Shown: in pieces, positions 1 to 10,126 of the stretch
Layout: each line of letters starts with the position of its first letter
Numbering within the stretch: position 1 is the first letter of the stretch
Source: Notolepis coatsorum
Taxonomy: Eukaryota > Chordata > Actinopteri > Aulopiformes > Paralepididae
Length of the DNA stretch: 64,000 nt
Assembly (NCBI GenBank): GCA_963971535.1
Contig: OZ020587.1
Span: 159,849,856-159,913,855 of the forward strand
Direction of reading: 5' to 3'
Made by a program: the position numbers and the translations under genes
Notes under the pieces: generated by a model
The model's input: the letters and a program-made list of their open reading frames with translations, nothing else
The model's database searches: none
What the model was told of the DNA's origin: nothing

Positions 1-848
1 TGGAGAAAAGCTAGTGATCTCAGTGACCCCCCGACCAGGGGGGGGGGATGCCGAGGGAGGTGCGTTTAACAGGATTCACCCGGCCGCGTCCCATACACTG
101 ACACCTCCCCTCAAAGCAGGCCCAATTATGGCTTTTGTACCACTTAAGAAATAAAAGCTTGTGATTGGGACAGAGGATAAGGGGGGGGGGGGGGTTGCAA
201 TCACGGGTCTTTGTCAATGGACAATATATTAATGCAAAGACGGCGTGTGTCCAGTGTTGCTCCGAGTATACAACTAAATGACCTTCACCCCCCCCCCCCC
301 CCCTCCCCCGGCCGCCCGCAAGTGCAGGTGGCTTCCTATTTCTATAGATCCAGAAAAGACAACAAAAGCTCCAGCAACTTCCACGAATGTAAAAAAAGAC
401 GAAAAAATAACTCATCCTCCTTTTCCTGCTGTGCAGATCGGTGAAGGAACCAAGCGCCTTGAAATGCAAATATTAATTTAAGAAAAATATATATATACAA
501 TTGCTAGATATTCTAATTAATACACATTTAGAAACAACTATGAACAAGTAAAGTAAGAATAAAAGTTGATGGTTGACTAGGCCTTTATGTCGGTTATGAA
601 TGAAACCAGAAAATAAGATGAAACTGGAAGGTGCTTTGCTACGAGAGGACGATGGTAAACATCAGAGACGTCAGCAAGTCAGACTGCTTTCATTCTGACG
701 ATACAATAGAATAGAAAAGCTTTATTGAACTAACGGCTGCAGCACTTGAGAACCATTAGACATGTCTGACCACTAAGTGTGTCTGACTCTTAACCACCAA
801 AACCTGCACGGACTATAACGTATGACATATAGCATGCCAGTTAGGGTA
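1..848. other. Non-coding stretch with G/C homopolymer runs
   Basis: I find no credible gene here. The open frames over it are short and run through homopolymers and low-complexity sequence. The stretch holds several G or C runs, a short AT run near 487-497, and ordinary mixed sequence. Around 700-735 there is an AATAGAATAG repeat followed by CTTTATTG, which read on the minus strand looks like CAATAAAG followed by a short microsatellite. That is the usual shape of a LINE 3' end lying on the minus strand, but I could not follow any element body next to it, so this is only a suggestion. Confidence 0.5.
181..303. repeat. G14 and C16 homopolymer pair
   Basis: A run of 14 G (181-194) is followed about 90 bp later by a run of 16 C (288-303), with more C after one T. 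The two runs are complementary, so single-stranded DNA or RNA from here could pair them into a hairpin; the G run alone could also contribute to a quadruplex. Runs like this are hard to sequence, so the exact lengths are uncertain. Confidence 0.7.
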
Positions 849-1846
849 CCTTGTGTATACTACACCTTGTGTATACTACACCTTGTGTATACTGCACCTT
901 GTGTATAATGCACCTTGTGTATACTGCACCTTGTGTATACTGCACCTTGTGTACCTTGTGTGTACTGCACCTTGTGTATACTGCACCTTGTGTATACTGC
1001 ACCTTGTGTATACTGCACCTTGTGTGTACTGCACCTTGTGTGTACTGCACCTTGTGTGTACTGCACCTTGTGTATACTGCACCTTGTGTGTACTGCACCT
1101 TGTGTGTACTGCACCTTGTGTATACTGCACCTTGTGTGTACTGCACCTTGTGTGTACTGCACCTTGTGTGTACTGCACCTTGTGTGTACTGCACCTTGTG
1201 TATACTGCACCTTGTGTGTACTGCACCTTGTGTGTACTGCACCTTGTGTGTACTGCACCTTGTGTATACTGTACCTTGTGTACACTGCACCTTGTGTATA
1301 ATGCACCTTGGGTATACTGCACCTTGGGTATACTGCACCTTGTGTATACTGCACCTTGTGTATAATGCACCTTGGGTATACTGTACCTTGTGTATACTGC
1401 ACCTTGTGTATACTGCACCTTGTGTGTACTGCACCTTGTGTGTACTGCACCTTGTGTGTACTGCACCTTGTGTGTACTATACCTTGTGTGTACTGCACCT
1501 TGTGTGTACTGCACCTTGTGTGTACTGCACCTTGTGTATACTGTACCTTGTGTACACTGCACCTTGTGTATACTGCACCTTGTGTATAATGCACCTTGGG
1601 TATACTGTACCTTGTGTACACTGCACCTTGTGTATACTGCACCTTGTGTATACTGCACCTTGTGTATACTGTACCTTGTGTATACTGCACATTGTGTATA
1701 CTGCACCTTGTGTATACTGCACCTTGTGTATACTGCACCTTGTGTGTACTGCACCTTGTGTATACTGTACCTTGTGTATACTGCACCTTGTGTATACTGC
1801 ACCTTGTGTATACTGCACCTTGTGTGTACTGCACCTTGTGTATACT
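849..1846. repeat. 16-bp minisatellite (CCTTGTGTATACTGCA unit)
   Basis: About 62 head-to-tail copies of a 16-bp unit, consensus CCTTGTGTATACTGCA. Common variants are GTGTGTAC for GTGTATAC, TATAATG for TATACTG, CTGTACC for CTGCACC, and CCTTGGG for CCTTGTG. One partial unit near 950-960 breaks the phase. Because 16 is not a multiple of 3 and the unit has no stop in any register, all forward frames and most reverse frames stay open and give a 16-residue repeating peptide. This is an artefact of the unit and not a gene. A small second-level repeat is visible: a cluster of TGTACC, GTACAC and TATAATG variants recurs near 1264, 1540 and 1600. Confidence 0.95.
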
Positions 1847-1959
1847 TTTAGTCCTACTCATAGTATATACTGTATATATATATATTCAGATTCAAAATTC
1901 TTTATTGCCTATATTTATTGTAATGTATAATATAACCGATAGACCATCATCTGCACCTT

Positions 1960-2162
1960 TGTTTATTTCTCATATTTCTATATTTATATTGTTTAGTTTT
2001 TTTTATCCTCTATCATGTTTTTATAATCAGATAAAATTTGATTGCCTATATTTATGTCGTTCTACCATTAACCTGCCCATACCTGTACCCCCCCCCCCCC
2101 CCCATACTGCTATGATGACTGAATTTCCCCAAAGGGATCAATAAAGGAATATCTTATTATTG
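1960..2162 (+). mobile_element. LINE 3' end fragment (CR1/L2/Rex1-like tail)
   Basis: The stretch ends in GAATTTCCCC (2121-2130), then AAAGGGATCAATAAAGG and ATCTTATTATTG. A GAATTTCCCC...GGGA.TAATAAAGG end followed by a short TCTTAT-type repeat is the known 3' terminus of several teleost LINEs of the CR1/L2/Rex1 kind. Only the 3' untranslated part seems to be present; no reverse transcriptase reading frame lies upstream. It contains a C run at about 2089-2103. The 5' limit is a guess, because AT-rich sequence of unclear origin lies between it and the 16-bp minisatellite. Confidence 0.5.
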
Positions 2163-2277
2163 TCCATATATTTCACGACATGTGTCCTCTGCATCGAACC
2201 ATCCTAACTAGTAGGAGCAGTGCAGTTATTTTGGCATTATTATTATATATTCTATTTTGTATTATATAAAAAAAAGT

Positions 2278-2278
<1 letters not shown>

Positions 2279-2305
<27 letters not shown>
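2279..2305. repeat. (AT)n microsatellite
   Basis: About 13 AT dinucleotides in an AT-rich setting that continues on both sides to about 2360. Confidence 0.9.
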
Positions 2306-2309
<4 letters not shown>

Positions 2310-2660
2310 TACACACAAAATAAATATAGATATTAGATAAATATAAATATAGATACACAAGATCTTCTAACAAGATGGTGCAGAGTCGCAACTAGGGGGT
2401 GGTCCAGAGGAGGGCTGTGCCCCCCCCCCCAAAATATTGCAATAAAGAAGGCCATTTGCTGTGATTTCCTGCAACCTAAAAACATAATTTCAATAAAATA
2501 GAGAACCAAAAAAAAAGTTCCAAATACATTTACGTTATTTAAATACAATGTATAAGGTTGTACAATAGTTTAACGTTGAACAGGTAAACACGGACACAGT
2601 AGAGCAGTTGCAATCACGTTTTAGACAATGACTCGTCTGTTTCTAAGCTGGACCCGAGAT
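2306..2660. other. Non-coding, no element recognised
   Basis: AT-rich sequence with a C10 run (about 2421-2430) and an A-rich run near 2508-2516. Nothing looks coding. The last eight bases, CCCGAGAT (2653-2660), are the left target-site duplication of the hAT element that follows. Confidence 0.4.
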
Positions 2661-2730
2661 TAGGGCTGCAACTAATGACTAATTTGGTAGTCGACTAATC
2701 TGCCGATTATTTTTTCGATTAGTCGACTAA

Positions 2731-2960
<230 letters not shown>

Positions 2961-3110
2961 AAAATAATGACTCATGAAACATTTGAATTTGGATCTTTAA
3001 GCCACTTTAAATGAAAATGTATTTGAAGAACAATACAGCAATCACTCATAACAAGATAAATAAATTAAATAATACAAATTAAAGTGGAAGTGTACTTTAA
3101 ATAACTTTTG

Positions 3111-3482
3111 TTTGCTGTGTGTGAGAGGAGTCCGTGTGTGTGTGTATGTGTGTGTGTCTTACTCTGATCGCTGTGTGAGTGAGAGGAGTGTGTGTAATGT
3201 GTAATTTGTGTGTGTGTCTTACTCTGATCGCTGTGTGAGTGAGAGGTGTGTACTGTGTAATTTGTGTATGTGTGTGTGTCTTACTCTGATCGCTGTGTGT
3301 GAGTAAGAGGAGTGTGAATGTGTGTGTGTCTTACTCTGATCGCTGTGTGTGAGTGAGAGGAGTGTGTATGTGTGTGTGTCTTACTCTGATCGCTGTGTGT
3401 GAGTGAGAGGAGTGTGTATGTGTGTGTCTTACTCTGATCGCTGTGTGTGAGTGAGAGGAGTGCGTGTGTAATGTATTGTGTG
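3111..3482. repeat. Minisatellite inside the hAT element
   Basis: Six copies of a GT-rich unit marked by CTTACTCTGATCGCTG, starting at 3158, 3218, 3280, 3330, 3380 and 3428, followed by a degenerate partial copy. The spacing shifts from 60-62 bp to 48-50 bp, mostly from changes in the GT runs and loss of a GTAATTTGTG stretch. The long minus-strand open frame over it is a by-product of the repeat. Confidence 0.9.
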
Positions 3483-3532
3483 TCTAGTCTGATCATCATC
3501 TCCTGCAGGGGAACAATGTTTTCAATGTCCAA

Positions 3533-3603
3533 AATTTGCTATGGGATCATCATGTTATGATGTTGTCTGGAACCCTGAGAAGCCACTCTCACAAAGATAG
3601 GTA
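3533..3603 (-). repeat. Right inner arm of the hAT foldback
   Basis: The inverted partner of 2787-2960, with an internal deletion of about 110 bp. It means the tail of the transposase gene is present in both orientations within one element. A and T runs (about 3609-3660) follow, mirrored by the A and T runs at 2746-2783 on the left. Confidence 0.9.
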
Positions 3604-3609
3604 GTGCAC

Positions 3610-3640
<31 letters not shown>

Positions 3641-3752
3641 AAATACATTTTTTTTTTTTTATGGCTAATCGACGCAACAATTTCTCGTCGACGATTTTTT
3701 ATAATCGACATCGTCGATTATGTCGACTAATCGTTGCAGCCCTACCCGAGAT

Positions 3753-4194
3753 TTCACTTAATCTTTTATTGTATTAATCTTTTGGGCACGGTGTCATGGC
3801 GACGTTGCGCCCCTATACCGCATTGTTCAGGGAAATCCCTGGACTGAAACACAAAACCAGGGCATAGAAATAAACAGGACTCATCAGCTAACATCAGCCA
3901 ACTTCTGCATTGCAACCAAAAGGCAGTTGCTTGAATGTCAATGTGGTTGTATTGTAAAATAAACCAGACACACAGCAGTAATTTACAGCCTGGACCTGCA
4001 TAGCCAACCTGATTTTTCATTTGAGTCAGAGCTCGATAATAAAATAGCAGTCTCAACATTATTTTGGTTACATGCATTTGTGACTTGATATGAATGTTGA
4101 TCACAACACTGAGAGAAACGTTGTAACATGATGGTGTTCACTGGATCACAACACTGATCTAGTTACGCTGCTGGCCAGTATGACTTACTACCAT
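3753..4194. other. Non-coding, no element recognised
   Basis: Ordinary mixed sequence between the hAT right target duplication and the next LINE tail. The minus-strand open frame across 3766-4104 has no motif I recognise and no support as a gene. Confidence 0.4.
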
Positions 4195-4425
4195 AATGTC
4201 TTTATACCTGTATCACTGTACATATTAATACTACAACTCTGTACATACATTTGACGCACTATACTCAGTAGTACTAATTTATATATTTTATACCCAGTTT
4301 AATCCCCTGTACATTGTATATTACAATTGTACTTTACTGTTACATTTGCACTCTGGTTGGATGCCAAACTTATTTTCCTTGTACTGTACTTGTGCTGTAT
4401 GATGACAATACATTTGAATCTAATC
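4195..4425 (+). mobile_element. LINE 3' untranslated end, second type
   Basis: The segment runs through TTTGCACTCTGGTTGGATGC, then CTTGTACTGTACTTGTGCTG, and ends in ATGATGACAATA followed by GAATCTAATC. A very common teleost LINE 3' end has the same order: 'TTTGCACTTCTGGTTAGATGC', 'CTGTACTTGTACTGTG', 'CAATGACAATAAA', 'TGAATCTAATCTAATC'. Only this non-coding tail is present, with some decay. The usual AATAAA has become AATACA. The 5' boundary is approximate. Confidence 0.55.
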
Positions 4426-4689
4426 ATGTATTTTTTTGTTGCTGTACACATGTCTATATGTCTTCTATATGGTGAAACCTATAAATCCTGGTCATTGTTT
4501 CAACATTTCAGGGACAGAATCACAGAGCAGAGAATACAGGCGGAAAAGTGCCCCTGTGCTGCCATCTAGTGTTTGAAAGGTACACCCTGCACCCTGTGGC
4601 CCCTCCCTGACTGTGACGTGACAGTGCCCCTTTTGGGACTGCATCGTGTCACGGCGAAGGCGGGGCCAGAGAGTAGGCGGGGTCAGAGA
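4426..4689. other. Non-coding, no element recognised
   Basis: Mixed sequence becoming GC-richer after 4540. The two short plus-strand open frames here (4327-4569 and 4573-4785) run out of the LINE tail and into the next inverted repeat, and neither has a recognisable domain. Confidence 0.35.
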
Positions 4690-5060
4690 GGAGGCAGTGC
4701 CAGAGAGGAGGAAGGGCCGCCTGTATTCTTAACCCAAACGGTGCATGCTTCCGCGTTCCCGTTTTGCGCTCTGATTGGCCACTGATGTTTCTGGTCGCAC
4801 CAATCGTGTGACGGCAAGTTCTTTCCCCGGTTAAGCTTAGGCACTCTTTCGAAGTTGGTTAAGGTTAGAGTTTGTCTTAGAGTATGGCGATAGAACGGTT
4901 AGGGTTAGGGTTTGCTGCTGGTCGAGGCGGAAATGGGCGCATCACGCGATTGAGCGCACATGTCACATGACCAGAAACGTCAGTGGCCAATCAGATTAGC
5001 AAAACGCATGAACCGTTTGGGTTAAGAATAGACGCGGCAGGGCCAGAGTGCTGCCTCGAG
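4690..5060. repeat. Inverted-repeat element, MITE-like
   Basis: Two arms are imperfect inverted copies. The left arm (about 4717-4812) contains ATTCTTAACCCAAACGGT and CTGATTGGCCACTGA; the right arm (about 4950-5038) contains the complements TCAGTGGCCAATCAG and ACCGTTTGGGTTAAGAAT (5011-5029). Weaker similarity runs outward to about 4690 and 5060. The centre (about 4813-4950) is not paired. The shape suggests a non-autonomous DNA transposon or foldback element. I could not find a convincing target duplication, so the family is open. Confidence 0.6.
4897..4913 (+). repeat. Short telomere-like TTAGGG run
   Basis: GGTTAGGGTTAGGGTTT, about two and a half copies of the vertebrate telomere hexamer, lies in the loop of the inverted repeat. 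It is much too short to be a telomere, and related words (GGTTAAGGTTAGAG at 4857) nearby suggest a degenerate internal repeat. Confidence 0.6.
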
Positions 5061-5111
5061 TGGAGAAAACTAAGACGTATGTAAGACATTTTAAGACCTT
5101 TTGAATACCAC

Positions 5112-6082
5112 TTAACACATTGACCGCCAGCAGCAGGGGGCGCTGATCACCCTTCAGCGCCAGGTCTTTATTCAATGGATAGTTTTAGACTGCGACATTT
5201 GTGAGTGCTTAAAATATAATATATTATATTATATTATATCTATGGGTCTAATAACGCCGTCGACTGTCAGTGAGTTGCTTCCAGTCAACATGCCCGAAAC
5301 AGATTGTTTTTTCATCCGTACATTTCCGTTTTATACCGTTTTCAATAGAGTATGGTTTGGGTGCTTTTCAGTAATTCCAGGAAAAAGACGAGAAAGGCAT
5401 TTTTACTGTAATCCAGTCATCACGTTGTCATTTTTCGGCTGATTATCTAATCATCCTAAAATCTACGCTAGATTATCATTATTATATCTCGTTGTGCATA
5501 CATGAAATGACCGTCGTAGCGGGGCGCTCGCCCCCCCCACAGCAGTCAACGGTAATAAGCACAACACGGTCCACACAGATAGCTGTGATCGCGGTAGAAA
5601 TACATATCAGATCAACGATCAAATTTATATATAGTGTTCTTACCTTGTATCTGATGTAATGCAAAAGAAATAATCCAATTATCTGATCGCTATTCCAAAT
5701 ACTGCTCGTGGAGGTCCGTACCACACTACCGACCGTTACATATGATACGGGCGGGCGGTGTTACTGTTCGATGCCATCGTTGTATAGAACTAGCTCGCCT
5801 GAGTATTAAAACCCTGCCCGCCCGGCTCAGATCGGCTCCTAAAACACACCAGCCCATTTTCAATGAGATGCAATAGCTCCACATGGCAGTAGAGGGCGGT
5901 GTTGACCGTCTGCCAGCTCAGACACATTCACCAGGGTATACCAGAGGCTGCAGCTATGAATTATGAATAGATATAGCGAATAAATGAAATAACGATCCCA
6001 AAAACTAGTTAACTCGTTTCTGGCGCTGAACGCATTGGCGGGCAATAACGAGTTAACTCGTTTCCGGCGCAGATCGTGTTAA
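5112..6082. mobile_element. Possible piggyBac-type non-autonomous element
   Basis: Both ends carry TTAA (5112-5115 and 6079-6082), and inward from each the sequence reads TTAACAC, then after a few mismatched bases CGCC or GCGCC. A 10-bp inverted pair lies just inside: TCAGCGCCAG (5154-5163) and CTGGCGCTGA (6020-6029). Near the right end a 19-bp word starting GTTAACTCGTTT and ending GGCGC is repeated directly at 6008-6026 and 6052-6070. A TTAA target and subterminal repeats are piggyBac habits, but the terminal match is short and no transposase is present. Chance TTAA pairing cannot be excluded. The interior holds an AT run (about 5212-5238) and no credible gene. Confidence 0.35.
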
Positions 6083-6510
6083 AAGCTAAATGTAATTACC
6101 AATTTCACGACCATACTAGCAAAAAAAAAAAACATAATAGCGACACTTAACTGGCGGCTGCACTTGCGCACCAATAAAAATTCTCGCACGTTCCATACAA
6201 GCTCTCGCCAGACGCACAGAGCTCCCGGTAGCCCCGCAAAAAACAACGACTTAAATACAAAACATTTCCTATATATAATTTTATTTCATCTCCCGACAGC
6301 CATGCTGCCCCCCAAAATGTAATACCTGTGCAAATAAAAAAAATAACAATAATTAATACTTTTTAATGCGTCGCTAATGTTAACACTTCATTCCCAGCAA
6401 GCGACCGGTGAACTGGGTCACGCGAGGACCGCAAGCAGCAGCGGACTACAGTTCTGAAGCAGAATAATGTCTCTAAAGATGATCCATGTCTCCAGTACCT
6501 TCCTTTCTGA
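6083..6510. other. Non-coding, no element recognised
   Basis: Mixed sequence with an A run at about 6121-6131. No coding signal, RNA gene or repeat that I recognise. Confidence 0.4.
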
Positions 6511-6512
6511 TG

Positions 6513-6686
6513 ACTATATGGTTCTTATCTGAACAGCACCAGTCCTCATCTGGACAGGTTTAGGACTATATGGTCCTCATCTGGACAGGTTTAGCACTAT
6601 ATGGTCCTCATCTGGACAGGTTTAGGACTATATGGTCCTCTTCTGGACAGGTTTAGGACTATGGTTCTCATCTGAACAGGTTTAGC
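6513..6686. repeat. 31-bp minisatellite
   Basis: About five and a half copies of a 31-bp unit that begins ACTATATGGTCCTCATCTGG and ends ACAGGTTTAGG. The first and last copies are the most diverged (TTCTTATCTGAACAGC and GGTTCTCATCTGAACAGG), the usual pattern at the edges of a tandem array. Confidence 0.9.
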
Positions 6687-6720
6687 GTGTGAACTCTCTC
6701 AAGTCAGAAAAAAGTATATG

Positions 6721-6868
6721 GGGTGACAGTGGGCTCAGGAGGTAGAGCGGTCGTCTGGTAATAAGAAGGTTGCTGGTTCGATTCCCGCTCCTCCCGGGCT
6801 GTGTGTCCTTGAGCAAGACACTTCCAGGGTCGCCTCTGCTGTCAGAGTGAATGTGTGAGTGAATGGTA

Positions 6869-6870
<2 letters not shown>
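6721..6870 (+). mobile_element. tRNA-derived SINE, 3' truncated
   Basis: The left part is tRNA-like: GGGCTCAGGAGGTAGAGCGG (6731-6750) fits the D-arm and A box of RNA polymerase III promoters, and GGTTCGATTCC (6775-6785) is a perfect B box about 33 bp downstream. After it come TGTGTCCTTGAGCAAGACAC and AGTGAATGTGTGAGTGAATG, words shared with a widespread teleost tRNA-derived SINE. The element stops in mid-body at 6870, where the CT array begins, and I cannot find its lost 3' part on the far side of the array. It is not a tRNA gene: the acceptor stem does not close and the anticodon arm is not intact. Transcription is possible in principle from the A and B boxes. Confidence 0.75.
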
Positions 6871-6920
<50 letters not shown>

Positions 6921-7779
6921 CTCTCTCTCTGTCTCTCTCAGTCTCTCTATATCTGTCTCTCTCTCTCACGGTCTCTCTCTCGGTCTCTCTCTCGGTCTCT
7001 CTCTCACGGTCTCTCTCACGGTCGCTCTCTCGGTCTCTCTCTCGGTCTCTCTCTCTCACGGTATCTCTCTCTCACTGTCTCTCTTGCGGTCTCTCTTGCG
7101 GTCTCTCTCGTGGTCTCTCTCTCTGTCTCTCTCGTGGTCTCTCTCCCGGTCTCTCTCTCGGTCTCTCTCTCCCGGTCTCTCTCTCTGGCTCTCTCTCGGT
7201 CTATCTCTCGGTCTCTCTCTCCCGGTCTCTCTCTCTGTATCTCTCTCGCGGTCTCTCTCTCTGTCTCTCTCTCACGGTATCTCTCTGTCTCTCTCTCACG
7301 GTCTCTCTCACAGTCTCTCTCTCTGTCTCTCTCTCTCACGGTCTCTCTCTCTCTCTCTCCCTCTCTCTCTCTCTCGGTCTCTCTCTCGGTCTCTCTCACG
7401 GTCTCTCTCTCGGTCTCTCTCACGGTCTCTCTCTCTGTCTCTCTGTATGTCTCTCTCTCTGCATCTCGCTCTCTCCCGGTCTCTCTCCCGGTCTCTCTCC
7501 CGGTCTCTCTCTCTGTCTCTCTCACGGTATCTCTCTGCATCTCTCTCGGTCTCTCTCTCTGCATCTCTCACGGTCTCTCTCTCGGTCTCTCTCTCTGCAT
7601 CTCTCTCGGTCTCTCTCTCTGTCTCTCTCGGTCTCTCTCACGGGCTCTCTCTCTCTGTCTCTCTCCCGGTCTCTCTCTCTGAATCTCTCACGGTCTCTCT
7701 CTCTCTGTCTCTCTCTCTGTCTCTCTCTCTGTCTCTCTCACGGTCTCTCTCTCGGTCTCTCTCTCTGCTTCTCTCGCGG

Positions 7780-7811
<32 letters not shown>

Positions 7812-9828
7812 GCGGTCTCTCTCTCTCTGTCTCTCTCTCTCTCACGGTCTCTCTCTGTCTCTCTCGCGGTCTCTCTCTCTGTCTCTCTCTTGGTCTCTCT
7901 CGCGGTCTCTCTCTCTCTGTCTCTCTCACGGTCTCTCTCTCGGTCTCTCTCTCGGTCTCTCTCTCACGGTCTCTCTCTCGGTCTCTCTCTCTCACGGTAT
8001 CTCTCTCTCACTGTCTCTCTTGCGGTCTCTCTCGTGGTCTCTCTCTCTGTCTCTCTCTCGGTCTCTCTCTCGGTCTCTCTCTCCCGGTCTCTCTCTCTGG
8101 CTCTCTCTCTGGCTCTCTCTCGGTCTCTCTCTCGGTCTCTCTCTCGGTCTCTCTCTCCCGGTCTCTCTCTCTGTATCTCTCTCGCGGTCTCTCTCTCTGT
8201 CTCTCTCTCACGGTATCTCTCTGTCTCTCTCTCACAGTCTCTCTCTCTGTCTCTCTCTCTCACGGTCTCTCTCTCTCTCTCCCTCTCTCGGTCTCTCTCT
8301 CGGTCTCTCTCACGGTCTCTCTCTCGGTCTCTCTCACGGTCTCTCTCTCTGTCTCTCTGTATGTCTCTCTCTCTGCATCTCGCTCTCTCCCGGTCTCTCT
8401 CCCGGTCTCTCTCTCTGTCTCTCTCACGGTATCTCTCTCTGCATCTCTCTCGGTCTCTCTCTCTGCATCTCTCACGGTCTCTCTCTCTGCATCTCTCTCG
8501 GTCTCTCTCTCTGTCTCTCTCGGTCTCTCTCACAGGCTCTCTCTCTCTGTCTCTCTCCCGGTCTCTCTCTCTGAATCTCTCACGGTCTCTCTCTCTCTGT
8601 CTCTCTCTCTGTCTCTCTCTCTGTCTCTCTCACGGTCTCTCTCTCGGTCTCTCTCTCTGCTTCTCTCGCGGTCTCTCTCTCTCTCTGTCTCTCTCTCGTG
8701 GTCTCTCTCTCTCTGTCTCTCTCACGGTCTCTCTCTCTCTCTCTCACGGTCTCTCTCTGTCTCTCTCGCGGTCTCTCTCTCTGTCTCTCTCTTGGTCTCT
8801 CTCTCTGTCTCTCTCGCGGTCTCTCTCTCTCTGTCTCTCAAACGGTCTCTCTCCCGGTCTCTCTCCCGGTCTCTCTCTCTGTCTTTCTCACGGTCTCTCT
8901 CTCTGTCTCTCTCTCTGTCTATCTCTCTCTGTCTCTCTCACGGTCTCTATCTCTCTCTGTCTCTCTCGCGGCCTCTCTCTCTGTCTCTCTCTCGGTCTCT
9001 CTCACGGTCTCTCTCTCGGTCTCTCTCTCTGCATCTCTCTCGGTCTCTCTCTCTATCTCCCGGTCTCTCTCTCTCTTGCACGGTCTCTCTCGCGGTCTCT
9101 CTCACGGTCTCTCTCTCGCTGTCTCCCTCTCGCGGTCTCTCTCTCTGTCTCTCTCCCGGTCTCTCTCTCTCCCGGTCTCTCTCTGCATCTCTCTCCGTCA
9201 CTCTCTGTCTCTCTCCCGGTCTCTCTCTGTCTCTCCATCACGGTCTCTCTCACGGTCTCTCTCTCTGTCTCTCTCCCGGTCTCTCTCTCTGTCTCTCTCT
9301 CCCGGTCTCTCTCATGGTCTCATTCTCACGGTCTCTCTCTCTGTCTCTCTCACGGTCTCTCTCTCTGCATCTCTCACGGTCTCTCTCTCTGTCTCTCTAT
9401 CTGCCTCTCGCTCTTTCCGTCTCTCTCTCTGTCTCTCTCTCTGTCTCTCTCTCTCTCTCTGTCTCTCTCCCGGTCTCTCTATCTGCCTCTCGCTCTCTCC
9501 GTCTCTCTCCCGGTCTCTCTCTCTATCTCTCTCACGGTCTCTCTCTCCGTCTCTCGATCTGCCTCTCTATCTGCCTCTCGCTCTCTCCGTCTCTCTCTCC
9601 GTCTCTCTCTCCGTCTCTCTCTGTCTCTCTCTCGGTCTCTCTCACGGTCTCTCTCTCTGTCTCTCTCCCGGTCTCTCTCTCTGTCTCTCTCTCTCGGTCT
9701 CTCTCTCTCTCTCTCTCTCTCACGGTCTCTCTCTCGCGGTCTCTCTCTGTCTCTCTCTCTCTCTCTGTCTCTCTCGGTCTCTCTCACGGTCTCTCTCACA
9801 GTCTCTCTCTCGCGGTCTCTCTCGCGGT
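6871..9828. repeat. 3-kb CT-rich tandem array
   Basis: Nearly pure pyrimidine on the plus strand, built from runs of CT separated by short words such as CGGT, ACGGT, GCGGT, CCGGT, CTGT and GCAT. The step between words varies from about 8 to 16 bp. All forward frames are largely free of stops and give Ser-Leu-Arg repeats; the reverse frames give Arg-Glu-Asp repeats. These reading frames, up to 1141 codons, are by-products of composition. A second-level repeat is present: the region from about 6960 to 7870 recurs from about 7900 to 8790. Matching landmarks are CACGGTATCTCTCTCTCACT at 7057 and 7993, GTATGTCTC at 7445 and 8359, and GAATCTCTCACGG at 7681 and 8573, so the offset shrinks from 936 to 914 to 892 through small deletions. 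Confidence 0.95.
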
Positions 9829-10057
9829 TTGTCCGCTGCCGTCCGCTGACCTGGAGTGTGCCGCTCCATCACACCCTCTTGACAACATGATGAATCGCTC
9901 AATCAGCGCATCAAATATGGTCAGAGACGGAGGGGGGAGGTGGGGTGCCATCTCATGGAGTGCCAGAAGTGATGGCGTTGAAAACGTACAATATGTCACT
10001 GAGTGTGTTTTGTTATGTGACTGTTCACTGAAGGGAGGCCAGGGAGCTGATGAAATG

Positions 10058-10062
<5 letters not shown>
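9829..10062. other. Short unique stretch between arrays
   Basis: About 230 bp of ordinary sequence separating the CT array from the GA array. It contains no recognisable gene or element. It is in frame with the artefactual open frame of the CT array, which runs through it to 10288. Confidence 0.4.
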
Positions 10063-10093
<31 letters not shown>

Positions 10094-10126
10094 AAGGAAA
10101 AGAGGAGAGAGAAAGGAAGAGAGAGC

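Noticed and set aside
20-469. 149-codon minus-strand frame and two overlapping plus-strand frames
   Set aside because: They pass through G and C runs, overlap each other, and show no domain.
841-1930. Cys-rich periodic proteins in several frames over the 16-bp array
   Set aside because: The same peptide appears in all forward frames because 16 is not a multiple of 3. This is a repeat by-product.
3281-4104. Minus-strand frames of 83 and 112 codons
   Set aside because: The first reads the GT minisatellite in reverse; the second has no recognisable feature.
4897-4913. Telomere or substantial interstitial telomeric repeat
   Set aside because: Only two and a half hexamers.
4327-6045. Short frames at 4327-4569, 4573-4785, 5242-5442, 5482-5724 and 5860-6045
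   Set aside because: 60-80 codons, no domains, and they lie over LINE tail, inverted repeat or candidate transposon sequence.
6721-6800. A true tRNA gene
   Set aside because: A and B boxes are good, but the cloverleaf is not complete and the sequence continues into a SINE body.
6682-9902. Minus-strand Arg-Glu-Asp repeat frames resembling RS/RED-type nuclear proteins
   Set aside because: Reverse reading of the same CT array, with no non-repeat domain attached.
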